Notes: a model not told the origin generated them from the sequence alone. Counted from the stretch's first letter, positions 54,734-62,932 are shown. The stretch: 64,000 bases of DNA from VBAS01 sp964508655 (GCA_964508655.1 CAZDUO010000009.1:1-64000), one strand, 5' to 3'. Made by a program: numbers and translations.

Positions 54734-56065
54734 TTAATCTTTTAATCTGATTTCAACTGCTTTTTTATGTGCATGCAGACCTTCCGCTTCTGCCATTGTC
54801 ATCACAGTGCTGCTTATATTTTTCAATCCTTCTTTTGTCAGTTGCTGAAAGGTTATCTTTTTTACAAAGCTGTCAACTGACACTCCGCTGTACATGGCTG
54901 CATAGCCATTTGTCGGCAACGTGTGATTGGTGCCGCTGGCATAATCACCCGCCGGCTCAGGCGAATAATTGCCTATGAACACGGAACCTGCCGAAACTAT
55001 TTTATCGGCAACAGCCTCTGCATGGTTGCATGAAAGAATCAAATGCTCAGGAGCGTATAAGTTTGAAAATTCAATGGCATCATCAACTGAATTAACCAAA
55101 ATAATCCTGCTGTACTGCAGCGCCTTTTCAGCTATTTGTTTCCCTGGCAATCGGGCCAGTTGCTTTTCAATTTCATCTGCGACTTTTTCAGCCACCAACG
55201 GCGAACTGGTAACCAACATTACCTGCGAATCGGCTCCATGTTCTGCCTGCGACAATAAATCGGCAGCAACAAACGCCGGTACTGCGCTGTCATCAGCAAT
55301 CACCAGCACTTCCGACGGGCCGGCTGGCATATCAATAGCCACTTCTTCTTTTTGCACCAGTTGTTTAGCACAGGTGACATACTGATTGCCCGGGCCGAAA
55401 ATTTTATACACTTTTGGAATGCTCTCCGTTCCATAGGCCATGGCCCCGATGGCCTGAACACCTCCGGCCTTGAAGATTTTTGTTACGCCGCAAAGATGGG
55501 CAGCATATAAAATGGCGGGGTGCACTTCACCCCCTCCTTCCGTAAAGTTTCGGAGGGCAGGCCCGGCGCCTTTCTTTGCGGAGAGGGAGGCCGGAGGCGT
55601 ACAAAGAATCACTTCTTTACACCCGGCAATTGCAGCAGGCACTGCCAGCATCAGCACTGTAGAAAACAGCGGTGCTGAACCGCCTGGAATATAAATCCCC
55701 ACTTTTTCAATTGCCACTGATTTCCGCCAGCAGTTGATACCCGGCATGGTTTCAATCACTTTCACTTCTTCCCTTTGCGACCGGTGGAAATTTTCGATAT
55801 TAGTTTTTGCTGTCTGAATCGCCTTTTTCAATTCATCCGGCAATAATTTTTCAGCTGCCTTGATTTCTTTTTCACTCACTTCAAGCTTTTTCAGCTTCAC
55901 CCCGTCAAGCTCCTTTGTATATTTCCGAACAGCCTTATCACCTTTTTCTTTCACCTTCTCCAAAATTCTTTTCACTACCTTTTCCAAAGTGGCAGTTTCG
56001 ATTGCCGGACGTTTTACCAATTCTGACCATTCTTTTCTAACCGGGTATTTTATAAACTTTATCAT
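54734..56065 (-). CDS. hisD: Histidinol dehydrogenase with internal insertion
   Basis: 443 residues. Motifs: VGIYIPGGSAPLFSTVLMLA, KIFGPGNQYVTCAKQLVQ, IDMPAGPSEVLVIADDSA, LLSQAEHGADSQVMLVTSSP and APEHLILSCNHAEAVADK with the zinc and catalytic His residues. It oxidises histidinol to histidine in two NAD-dependent steps. Between ILCTPP and HPAILYAAHL, where relatives have about six residues, it carries ASLSAKKGAGPALRN plus FTEGGGEV, about 17 extra residues encoded by repeat-like DNA at 55523-55591. The frame is intact. Confidence 0.96.
   Translation of the reverse strand: MIKFIKYPVRKEWSELVKRPAIETATLEKVVKRILEKVKEKGDKAVRKYTKELDGVKLKKLEVSEKEIKAAEKLLPDELKKAIQTAKTNIENFHRSQREEVKVIETMPGINCWRKSVAIEKVGIYIPGGSAPLFSTVLMLAVPAAIAGCKEVILCTPPASLSAKKGAGPALRNFTEGGGEVHPAILYAAHLCGVTKIFKAGGVQAIGAMAYGTESIPKVYKIFGPGNQYVTCAKQLVQKEEVAIDMPAGPSEVLVIADDSAVPAFVAADLLSQAEHGADSQVMLVTSSPLVAEKVADEIEKQLARLPGKQIAEKALQYSRIILVNSVDDAIEFSNLYAPEHLILSCNHAEAVADKIVSAGSVFIGNYSPEPAGDYASGTNHTLPTNGYAAMYSGVSVDSFVKKITFQQLTKEGLKNISSTVMTMAEAEGLHAHKKAVEIRLKD
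55523..55591. repeat. In-frame repeat insertion in hisD
   Basis: A 69-base block encodes the extra segment of HisD. On the minus strand it starts CCTCCCTCTCCGCAAAGAAA and ends GGAAGGAGGGGGTGAAG, with inner inverted sequences CCCTCCGAAAC and TTACGGAAGGAGGG. It resembles the hisC block and the general type of palindromic repeat found between genes in this group. Confidence 0.55.
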
Positions 56066-56109
56066 TTAACTCAATAATCAATAAATAATAATCAATAATC
56101 GCAACGGTA

Positions 56110-56970
56110 TCAAATAATCATTTTTTCAATGGGAACAATCAGTATCCCCTGTGCTCCATTTGCTTTTAATGATTCAATCACTTCCCAAAAATCACTTTCG
56201 CTGATAACCGAGTGAACCGAGCTCCAGCCTTTTTCTGCCAGCGGCAATACAGTGGGGCTTTTCATACCCGGCAACAGTTTGCAGATGGCCTCCAGTTTAT
56301 CATTCGGCGCATTCAGCAGCACGTATTTATTGTTCTTCGCTTTTTTTACTGCCCGGATGCGGAAGAGGAGTTTATCAAGCAGCATTTGTTTGCCAGCCGA
56401 TAAATTTTTATTACTGATTAAAACAGCTTCGGATCTCAGCACCGTTTCCAGTTCATCAAGCTCGTTGCTGAAGAGTGTGCTGCCCGAGCTCACCAGGTCG
56501 CAAATGGCATCGGCCAGCCCGATACGCGGCGCAATCTCTACCGACCCGCTGATTTCCTGGATGGTGGCATTAATATTTTTTTCCCTGAGATAATTTGAAA
56601 GTACCAGCGGATAGCTGGTGGCAATTTTTTTTCCAGTCAAATCATTCAGCGATTTTATGGCACCGGATTTTGGAATGGCAATGGATAAACGGCATTTGCC
56701 AAAACCAAGTTTTTCCACTGACACAACGGCTTTGTTTTTTTCCGCTACCACATTTTCTCCTACAAAGCCAATATCGGCCACAGCGTCCTGCACATATTCA
56801 GGAATATCATCATCACGCAGAAAAAAAACTTCCAGCGGAAAGTTGGCTGCCTGCACCCGCAACTGGTTATTGCCATTGCTTACATCAATACCGCATTCTT
56901 TCAGCAGCGCCATCGAACCGTCATACAATCTCCCTTTTTTCTGAACAGCGATTTTTAAAGTCTCATTCAT
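56110..56970 (-). CDS. hisG: ATP phosphoribosyltransferase, long form
   Basis: About 286 residues from the ATG at 56970 (MNETLKIAVQKKGRLYDGSM); the frame to 57006 adds 12 unconserved residues. Motifs: VADIGFVGENVVAE, KIATSYPLVLSNYLREKNI, and SGSVEIAPRIGLADAICDLVSSGSTL, the PRPP-binding region. A C-terminal ACT-like domain (about 215-286, GMKSPTVLPLAEKGWSSVHS) marks the long form inhibited by histidine. It performs the first step of the pathway. It is the first structural gene after the attenuator. Confidence 0.96.
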   Translation of the reverse strand: MNETLKIAVQKKGRLYDGSMALLKECGIDVSNGNNQLRVQAANFPLEVFFLRDDDIPEYVQDAVADIGFVGENVVAEKNKAVVSVEKLGFGKCRLSIAIPKSGAIKSLNDLTGKKIATSYPLVLSNYLREKNINATIQEISGSVEIAPRIGLADAICDLVSSGSTLFSNELDELETVLRSEAVLISNKNLSAGKQMLLDKLLFRIRAVKKAKNNKYVLLNAPNDKLEAICKLLPGMKSPTVLPLAEKGWSSVHSVISESDFWEVIESLKANGAQGILIVPIEKMII

Positions 56971-57047
56971 AGTTTTTCCAATTATGTTGATTTGTCCAGT
57001 CCCCATTCAGGCCTGCGCGACAATCAGGCGGGGGTTGGTGCTGTAAT

Positions 57048-57076
57048 GAAAAAGGGCTTACAAAACGTAAGCCCTT
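57048..57076 (-). terminator. his operon attenuator terminator
   Basis: On the minus strand AAGGGCTTAC (57076-57067) pairs with GTAAGCCCTT (57061-57052) over 10 bp around a 5-base loop, followed by TTTTTC. It lies between the leader peptide and hisG. The left arm is complementary to GTAAGCC inside the leader peptide gene, so an alternative, terminator-breaking pairing exists. Confidence 0.88.
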
Positions 57077-57104
57077 AAATTGTTTATGCTGTTACATAAT
57101 ATCA

Positions 57105-57164
57105 TCACGGCTTACCCGGCAGGAGTAAGATATGGTGATGATGATTATGTGTACGATTAATCAT
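57105..57164 (-). CDS. hisL: his leader peptide (attenuation)
   Basis: A 19-codon frame MINRTHNHHHHILLLPGKP with five His codons, four of them consecutive, followed by TGA. It lies upstream of the his terminator and hisG. A ribosome stalled at the His codons would leave GTAAGCC (57115-57109) free to pair with GGCTTAC of the terminator's first arm and allow read-through. A ribosome reaching the stop would cover GTAAGCC and let the terminator form. This is the logic of enterobacterial his attenuation; the sequence itself is unrelated as far as I can see. No strong Shine-Dalgarno is visible, as is usual in Bacteroidota. Confidence 0.88.
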   Translation of the reverse strand: MINRTHNHHHHILLLPGKP

Positions 57165-57192
57165 TGCAGCGCAAAAATAAGTGATAAATTTA

Positions 57193-57318
57193 TTATACTT
57201 TGAATTTTTTTGTTTCTACTGAAACGGTAGGACAACCAAACCTTTTAGAGGTGGCGCAAGACGTGATACTAACGATCATTATCAGCAGCATCAGACCTGC
57301 TAAGAGTTTATTTTTCAT
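57193..57318 (-). CDS. Small lipoprotein (41 residues)
   Basis: A 41-residue frame with a full lipoprotein signal: MKNKLLAGLMLLIMIVSITSC, then ATSKRFGCPTVSVETKKFKV. The lipobox ITSC is good and the mature part is about 21 residues, with the FGCP motif common in tiny Bacteroidota lipoproteins. It ends 28 bases before the his leader ATG on the same strand, so the his transcript may begin upstream of or within it. No function is known. Confidence 0.7.
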   Translation of the reverse strand: MKNKLLAGLMLLIMIVSITSCATSKRFGCPTVSVETKKFKV

Positions 57319-57454
57319 CGTTAAAAGGATTTAGTGTTAAACGTTCCGTTAGTTGAATTATTTTGTAAAGATAAGCCGGTTTTTCAAAAACAAGGCTTTT
57401 AAAACCGGGTAAACACTTACCTTTACCGCCCTGAAAAACCTGAACCCGAATACT

Positions 57455-58222
57455 ATGCTTCAGTTAACCAAGCCCCTGGCTTTTATTGACTTAGAAACCA
57501 CGGGAGTAAACCTTGCCAGCGACCGTATCGTGGAAATTGCCATTGTAAAAATACTTCCTGATGGCAAACGCAGTGCTAAGCGCAAACTCATCAATCCGCA
57601 AATGCCCATTCCGAAACAAGCCAGCGATCTGCATGGCATCACGGATGAGATGGTGAAAGATGCCCCGACGTTTAAACAGGCGGCACATGAACTGAAACAA
57701 ATTCTTGACGGCTGCGATATTGCCGGCTACAACAGCAACCGCTTTGATATCCCGCTGCTGATTGAAGAGTTTCTGCGTGCTGAAGTGGATTTTGATATGA
57801 AGGGACGCCGCCTGCTCGATGTACAGAACATTTTTCATAAAATGGAACAAAGGACACTGAGTGCTGCCTATAAATTTTATTGCAATAAAAACCTGGACGG
57901 GGCACACAGCGCCGAAACCGATGCCCTGGCTACTGCTGAAATACTCAGTGCACAGTTGCAGCGTTATCCTGAACTCGGCACTACCATTGATTCGGTTATC
58001 AAAACCATCGGCGAAGAGCAGATTGTAGATTTTGCCCGGCGTTTTATTTTCGAAAACGGGGTAGAAATTTTCAACTTCGGAAAATACAAAGGCCGCTCAG
58101 TAGCCGAAGTGCTGAAAGCAGAACCGCAATACTACGACTGGATGATGAAGGCCGAATTTCCCCTTTACACCAAACAAAAACTTACGGAGATAAGAACCCG
58201 CAGCATGCTGAAGAAAAGTTAA
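57455..58222 (+). CDS. DnaQ-like 3'-5' exonuclease (DEDDh)
   Basis: 255 residues. The exonuclease domain has FIDLETTGVNLASDRIVEIA (first Asp and Glu), GYNSNRFDIPLLIEEF (second Asp) and HSAETDALATAEIL (His and last Asp). A small C-terminal module (about 205-250, FNFGKYKGRSVAEVLKAEPQ ... YYDWMM) resembles the DUF3820-type domain often fused to such exonucleases. It is a proofreading or DNA-repair nuclease, separate from the polymerase III epsilon chain. It diverges from the small lipoprotein/his operon. Confidence 0.92.
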   Translation: MLQLTKPLAFIDLETTGVNLASDRIVEIAIVKILPDGKRSAKRKLINPQMPIPKQASDLHGITDEMVKDAPTFKQAAHELKQILDGCDIAGYNSNRFDIPLLIEEFLRAEVDFDMKGRRLLDVQNIFHKMEQRTLSAAYKFYCNKNLDGAHSAETDALATAEILSAQLQRYPELGTTIDSVIKTIGEEQIVDFARRFIFENGVEIFNFGKYKGRSVAEVLKAEPQYYDWMMKAEFPLYTKQKLTEIRTRSMLKKS

Positions 58223-58287
58223 AGCGGTTGGTTATTTCTGCTCCGGCGAATAAAATTGTAAATTCGTTATCCACCATTACCAGCAAT

Positions 58288-59061
58288 TTGGAGAAGCTCG
58301 TTATAATACCCACTTACAACGAAAAGGAGAATATCGCTGCTATTCTCGCTGCCATTTTCGGATTGCAGCAGGATTTTCACGTACTGGTTATTGATGATGG
58401 TTCGCCTGACGGTACCGCTGAAATTGTAAAAGGGCTGCAGGAAAAATACCCCGGCCGGTTATTTCTTGAAGAAAGAAAAGGAAAGCTGGGGCTCGGCACT
58501 GCGTATATTCATGGATTCAAACGGGCATTGGAAAAAGGGTATAATTTCATTTTTGAAATTGATGCTGATTTTTCCCACAACCCCTCTGATCTGCCGCGGT
58601 TGTACAATGCATGTAAAAATGAAGACGCTGATGTGGCCATCGGTTCCCGCTATGTAAGCAAAGGCGGCGTAGTAGACTGGCCGTGGGACCGCATCGCCCT
58701 GAGTAAAGGCGCATCACTTTACACAAGAATAATTACCTGGATGCCGGTGAAAGACCCTACCGCCGGTTTTGTATGTTATAGAAAAGAAGTACTGGAAGCC
58801 ATCAACCTCGATGCCATCAGTTTTGTAGGGTATGCTTTCCAGATCGAAATGAAATTTGCTGCATGGAAACTCGGATTTAAGATTGCCGAAGTGCCCATCA
58901 TCTTCCGCGACCGTACACAGGGCACATCCAAAATGAACAAGGGCATCATCAAAGAAGGCGTGCTGGGCGTGCTGAAACTGCGCTGGCAGAGCCTTTTTAA
59001 AAACTACCGGAAAAAAGTGAAGAATACCAGGGAGTATTCTGCGGTAGAGGCGGTGAAATAA
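58288..59061 (+). CDS. Polyprenol-phosphate mannosyltransferase-like glycosyltransferase (GT2)
   Basis: About 257 residues starting from a TTG at 58288, which gives the canonical LEKLVIIPTYNEKENIAAIL (read as MEKL); a TTG at 58228 would add 20 unconserved residues, and no ATG is available. GT2 motifs: VLVIDDGSPDGTAEIV, FIFEIDADFSHNPSDLPRLY (DxD) and VPIIFRDRTQGTSKMNKGII (the C-terminal DPM1-type loop). It transfers mannose or another sugar to a polyprenyl phosphate at the membrane. It follows the exonuclease by 65 bases. Confidence 0.9.
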   Translation: MEKLVIIPTYNEKENIAAILAAIFGLQQDFHVLVIDDGSPDGTAEIVKGLQEKYPGRLFLEERKGKLGLGTAYIHGFKRALEKGYNFIFEIDADFSHNPSDLPRLYNACKNEDADVAIGSRYVSKGGVVDWPWDRIALSKGASLYTRIITWMPVKDPTAGFVCYRKEVLEAINLDAISFVGYAFQIEMKFAAWKLGFKIAEVPIIFRDRTQGTSKMNKGIIKEGVLGVLKLRWQSLFKNYRKKVKNTREYSAVEAVK

Positions 59062-59224
59062 ATTATTTCATCCCCGGTATAAAACTTACACCATGAAATT
59101 GGTTGGTTTAACGGGTTTAATTTTTCCTGTTTGAAACCCCGGCAGCTTATTGCAAGATTCTTTTTCCTTACAAACAAATAATACATACAGCATTTTCAAG
59201 TGGCACGGCGTTAACAGAAGCCTG

Positions 59225-60325
59225 TTAACACGCAATAGCCATCGCAGGCATTGACTGCAGCATACATTGCCGGAACAATTCATTTTCCTGCCGGCTGCCG
59301 ATAGAAACCCTGAAAGTGTTCTTCAATAACAGGAAGCCGGATGTATTGAGCACTTTAATTCCTGAAGCGCAGAGGCCATTAAATATTTGATCAAATTCTT
59401 CTGTATTGGCAATCTTAACCAGCAAAAAATTGCCATCTGATTTGTGAACATACAATCTGTCAGGATGAAAATTTTCCGCCAGGGAGGAATAAAGCAATTC
59501 TCTTTCCCTGCAGATCTCTTTTGTACATTCTGCACATTGCTGCCGGAAAGAAGGATCAAATAAAATTGTGCGGGCAAATACCAGCGCCAGCGGGTTGATA
59601 GAAAACTGGAGCAATAATTTCCTGATTAAAGAAGCCACCGGCGGATGTGCCACAGCATAACCCAGCCGGAGACCAGCTATCGGGAAAGCTTTGGAAAAAG
59701 AGCGAAGCACAATGAGATTGGGATATATTTTTACCAGCGAGGTCAGATCTGCTTCGCTGAATTCGGCATATACAGCATCCAGGATGACCAGGGCATCAGG
59801 ATGAGTTTCCAGAATGTATTCAAGCTGCATATGATTAATGGAATTGCCCACAGGATTGTTGGGCGATGTGATCACCAGCACCGAATCTTCTTCAAGCACA
59901 GGCAAAAGGCCCAGGTCATATTCCAGCGCATCATTGAGCAGCCACGGCTCAAAAGGAATATTATAAGTGCGGCAGTGATATTCAAAAAGAGAGTATGTGG
60001 GTTGAGTGATCACCAGCTTTTTCCTGTTGATGGCAAAGTAATTAAGCAGCGTGGTTATCAGGGTGGCCGACCCGGCGCTTAGGATTATGTTTTCGGGCTG
60101 CATGCCACAGTAAGCGGCAATATTGCTTTCAATATCGCTGTAATTTGCAGAAGGATACCTGTTCCAGCATTCATGGTACAACTGCTCCAGTGTTTTTCTT
60201 TTGAATTCGTCACACACATCTTCCGGTTGTTCGTTTTTGTCGAGCAGGAATCTGGCAGGCCGGGCAGCCGTATCAATCCGGTGAGTGGCACTGAGCAGGG
60301 AAGTACTGAAAAAACTGCTTTTCAT
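59225..60325 (-). CDS. HisC-like PLP aminotransferase paired with the GRAS gene
   Basis: 366 residues of the class I/II family: FLLDKNEQPED, SAGSATLITTLLNYF, ITSPNNPVGNSINHMQL, VILDAVYAEFSEADL, and the PLP Lys in LRSFSKAFPIAGLRLGYAVA. It is related to histidinol-phosphate aminotransferase, but a complete HisC is encoded in the his operon, so this paralog probably has a different amino or keto substrate. It starts 6 bases after the GRAS methyltransferase stop and is surely co-transcribed with it. The substrate cannot be read. Confidence 0.88.
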   Translation of the reverse strand: MKSSFFSTSLLSATHRIDTAARPARFLLDKNEQPEDVCDEFKRKTLEQLYHECWNRYPSANYSDIESNIAAYCGMQPENIILSAGSATLITTLLNYFAINRKKLVITQPTYSLFEYHCRTYNIPFEPWLLNDALEYDLGLLPVLEEDSVLVITSPNNPVGNSINHMQLEYILETHPDALVILDAVYAEFSEADLTSLVKIYPNLIVLRSFSKAFPIAGLRLGYAVAHPPVASLIRKLLLQFSINPLALVFARTILFDPSFRQQCAECTKEICRERELLYSSLAENFHPDRLYVHKSDGNFLLVKIANTEEFDQIFNGLCASGIKVLNTSGFLLLKNTFRVSIGSRQENELFRQCMLQSMPAMAIAC

Positions 60326-60331
60326 ACATAT

Positions 60332-61408
60332 TCAATTTGCGTAAATGATAGATAAAACGGTTTCTTTATCGTAGGTAAACCCGATAAAACCGTCGTTGTG
60401 CCTGGCAATCCTCACACCCGAATCGCAATCGACAGTTGCAGGCAGCAGGTTTTGACGAATGGTAAAATTGTTTTGCCGGAGTTTTTTTATCCAGCCTAAA
60501 GCAGGTTCATGCTTTTCAAAACGGTCATCTTCCCTTTTCCCGATGATATCATCAATTTCGCGGCCAAAAAATATTTTCAATGCGTTCTTCTCCTGCTGTG
60601 ACGCCTCAATTCTGTCAATTACCCGGAAGATGCTGTAGAAATGATGATAACAGTTTTCGAAGCGGCGGCTCAGCACCGGCTCAAAGTGATCCACATTGGG
60701 TTCTATCAGGATAAAGGCTGCCGGGTTCATCTGCTTTATTTTTTGTATGATTTCGCTGCGCTGCTGCTGCGATTGAATATGATGCAGCGCCAGCGATGCA
60801 TTAACAATTAAATTTTTTGTGATGCCGGGAATCGTGTTGAAATTCACTTCTTCGGCAAAGCCGTTGACAAAAATGAATTCCAGTTCAAATGGAAGATCTT
60901 TTTTAAGCGCATTGATTCTTTCCTCTGCCTGCAGCAGCGCATCGGTGTAGGGTTCTATTCCCACTACCACCAGTTTTTCCAGGTGGCTGAACTCCCGGTG
61001 CCTGGCGAGTATGTTGAGCACCTGGGTTCCCTGGCCTATACCAATATCCACGAGTGTAACTTCATTAAAAGGCTTCATCGCTTCGATGATAGCCTGGTTG
61101 GCAATTTGCTGGCTGATTTTTACAAACGGGAATCTGTCAATTAAAATATTGAACAACTGAATCTGCGGCACCTCGTACTCCTTCAGGTAAATGTGTTCTG
61201 CCGCGGCTTCCGGGCTGTGCCTTTTTTTAATTGCATTCAGGAAAAGTGTCCCCAGCATTTTTTGCGAATCCATGTCCATACCCTCGCGACAATACTGGTA
61301 AAGCAATTCCATCTGTTCTTTCGTTCTGTCCGAATAATCATTCTCGCAGGCCGTAACAAGGTTTTTCAGCGATTGGAATAAATCGGGATGTGTGACAGTC
61401 GGGTTCAT
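60332..61408 (-). CDS. Bacterial GRAS-domain SAM methyltransferase
   Basis: About 358 residues from the ATG at 61408; the frame extends to a TTG at 61531 but relatives do not suggest that. The order of motifs is that of plant GRAS proteins. LKNLVTACEND (about 14-24) is followed by FPFVKISQQIANQAIIEAM, then the VHIID-like VTLVDIGIGQGTQVLNIL (117-134, with the SAM-binding DxGxGxG kept). Next are LIVNASLALHHI (200-211), ENCYHHFYSIFRVIDRIE, FGREIDDIIG and RFEKHEPALGWIKKLRQNNF (296-315). Bacterial GRAS proteins have been proposed to be small-molecule methyltransferases and the origin of the plant gibberellin-signalling domain. The partner aminotransferase is 6 bases away. Confidence 0.85.
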   Translation of the reverse strand: MNPTVTHPDLFQSLKNLVTACENDYSDRTKEQMELLYQYCREGMDMDSQKMLGTLFLNAIKKRHSPEAAAEHIYLKEYEVPQIQLFNILIDRFPFVKISQQIANQAIIEAMKPFNEVTLVDIGIGQGTQVLNILARHREFSHLEKLVVVGIEPYTDALLQAEERINALKKDLPFELEFIFVNGFAEEVNFNTIPGITKNLIVNASLALHHIQSQQQRSEIIQKIKQMNPAAFILIEPNVDHFEPVLSRRFENCYHHFYSIFRVIDRIEASQQEKNALKIFFGREIDDIIGKREDDRFEKHEPALGWIKKLRQNNFTIRQNLLPATVDCDSGVRIARHNDGFIGFTYDKETVLSIIYAN

Positions 61409-61760
61409 GATTGGAATTTTTAATTCTGCATTACTGTTTTTTGCAGAAGCAAAATTGACTGCCGGTATGCCGGAATACAAACTTAAACCTGCCAGGTGCC
61501 TGTATTTCCTGTTAAACTGTGGTAAAAACAAAATGAGCCGGTATAGAAAAGTATTTATTAATGTGCCAGGCAGGAGGCATGTGCTTCACCTCGTTACCAG
61601 GTCAGTTCAAATCATTCCTCCACGGGCAAAATCACCGCCGGGGGAGGTATTTGTTTATCATCAGTGGTTTTTCTACAGTTAATTCCGGCAACCGGAGTAC
61701 ATCCTCATTTTTTATTCTTTGCTGGTAAAAAAAATTTTCCTTTCCATGCAACATTCCGGC
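61409..61760. other. Divergent intergenic region
   Basis: About 350 bases between the GRAS gene and the sigma factor region. The first 120 bases are an open extension of the GRAS frame that I regard as untranslated. I see no supported small gene and no clear consensus promoter box. Confidence 0.4.
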
Positions 61761-61789
61761 AAAACCGGTTACTTTATATAAAACCGGTT
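61761..61789. promoter_or_regulatory. Two AAAACCGGTT direct repeats upstream of the ECF sigma gene
   Basis: AAAACCGGTT occurs at 61761-61770 and 61780-61789, each containing the palindrome AACCGGTT. The 19-bp spacing is close to two helical turns, with an AT-rich TACTTTATAT between them. They lie 39 bases before the sigma factor start, a natural place for an operator or promoter. Confidence 0.45.
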
Positions 61790-61827
61790 GCCTGGTAAAT
61801 AAATCCCTGATACCAACTGCTGAATCA

Positions 61828-62352
61828 TTGGTTCGGCAATGCCTGGAGGGTGACAAATCTGCCTTCCGGGCATTGTATGACCGCTACTCCAGGGCCATGT
61901 TCAACACAGCGTTAAGAATTGTGAACCGGGTGGAGGATGCCGAGGATATTTTGCAGGAGTCATTTACAGATGCATTTCAGCAACTCAGTTCTTTTGAAAA
62001 TAAATCCACTTTCGGCGCCTGGCTGAAGCAGATTGTAGTATATAAGAGTATTGCATTTCTGAAAAAACAGCGCTTGCTTTTTGTGGATATGGAAATGGCA
62101 GAAGAAATGGAAGAAACAAATGAGCCGGATGAAACCACCATCTGGTTTACGGTGGATTTAATCAGGCAAACCATGAAGCAATTGCCGGATGGCTACCGCA
62201 GCGTGTTATCCCTGTATTTATTCGAAGAATACAACCAGGAACAAATTGCCGGCATGCTGGGTGTAAGCCATTCCACAGTGCGTACTCAATATATGCGTGC
62301 AAGGAAAAAACTTTTGCAGCTGTTAAAAAAGGGAGAAGTCTATGAACTCTGA
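61828..62352 (+). CDS. ECF-type RNA polymerase sigma factor
   Basis: 174 residues. Region 2: LEGDKSAFRALYDRYSRAMF and EDAEDILQESFTDAF. Region 4: LPDGYRSVLSLYLFEEYNQE and GMLGVSHSTVRTQYMRARKK. The start is unsure: a TTG at 61828 is used here. The upstream codons IPTAES read like a sigma N-terminus and no ATG or GTG occurs back to the stop at 61726, so an unusual start codon is possible. It overlaps the next gene by 11 bases. The partner is probably a sensor of cell-envelope state. Confidence 0.9.
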   Translation: MVRQCLEGDKSAFRALYDRYSRAMFNTALRIVNRVEDAEDILQESFTDAFQQLSSFENKSTFGAWLKQIVVYKSIAFLKKQRLLFVDMEMAEEMEETNEPDETTIWFTVDLIRQTMKQLPDGYRSVLSLYLFEEYNQEQIAGMLGVSHSTVRTQYMRARKKLLQLLKKGEVYEL

Positions 62353-62932
62353 TTTTGAAAAATTCATCCGTCAAAACCGGGAAGATTTTGATGAGACCGC
62401 CCCTTCCGGCAATGTATGGAAGGAGATAGAAAAAACTCTTCCGCTTAAAAAAGAAACAAGGCGTTTTACCCTTCGTGATATTTATGCCTGGAGCGCCGCT
62501 GCTGCCGTTTTTTTTATAATAATGACATCGGCCTGGTTTTTATTTATAAAAAAAGATAACCCTGAAAAACAAACTGTAAAATCGGCGCCCCGGGAAAACG
62601 CATCCGGTACTGAAAGTTTTAACGGCTTCAGCCCCGAATATGCACTTGAATTTAAACAGGCCAGCGTAGCAGTGGAAAACGGGCAGAAGGAACTCAGGGC
62701 AGCCGTGGCCAATAATCCCGGCTTGTATAAAAAATTCCAGGAAGACCTTAGCATTCTTGACAGTTCTTACCGGCTGTTACGGGAACAGGCCGCCCAGAGT
62801 GTCAACCGGGATGTCATCATCAGGGCCATGATACAGAACCTGCAGTTGCAGTCGGAACTGCTGGGCCGGCAATTATTGATAATCCGGGAATTCAAAACAA
62901 CTAAAGCCAATCAAAATGAAACGGATCTTTAA
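62342..62932 (+). CDS. Membrane protein encoded with the sigma factor, anti-sigma-like
   Basis: 196 residues: a cytoplasmic N-terminus (MNSDFEKFIRQNREDFDETA), one membrane helix (about 55-75, WSAAAAVFFIIMTSAWFLFI) and a periplasmic helical region with VENGQKELRAAVANNPGLYK. The layout and the 11-base overlap with the sigma gene match anti-sigma factors, but the classic zinc anti-sigma motif is missing. It also overlaps the next gene by 17 bases. The function is inferred from position. Confidence 0.7.
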   Translation: MNSDFEKFIRQNREDFDETAPSGNVWKEIEKTLPLKKETRRFTLRDIYAWSAAAAVFFIIMTSAWFLFIKKDNPEKQTVKSAPRENASGTESFNGFSPEYALEFKQASVAVENGQKELRAAVANNPGLYKKFQEDLSILDSSYRLLREQAAQSVNRDVIIRAMIQNLQLQSELLGRQLLIIREFKTTKANQNETDL

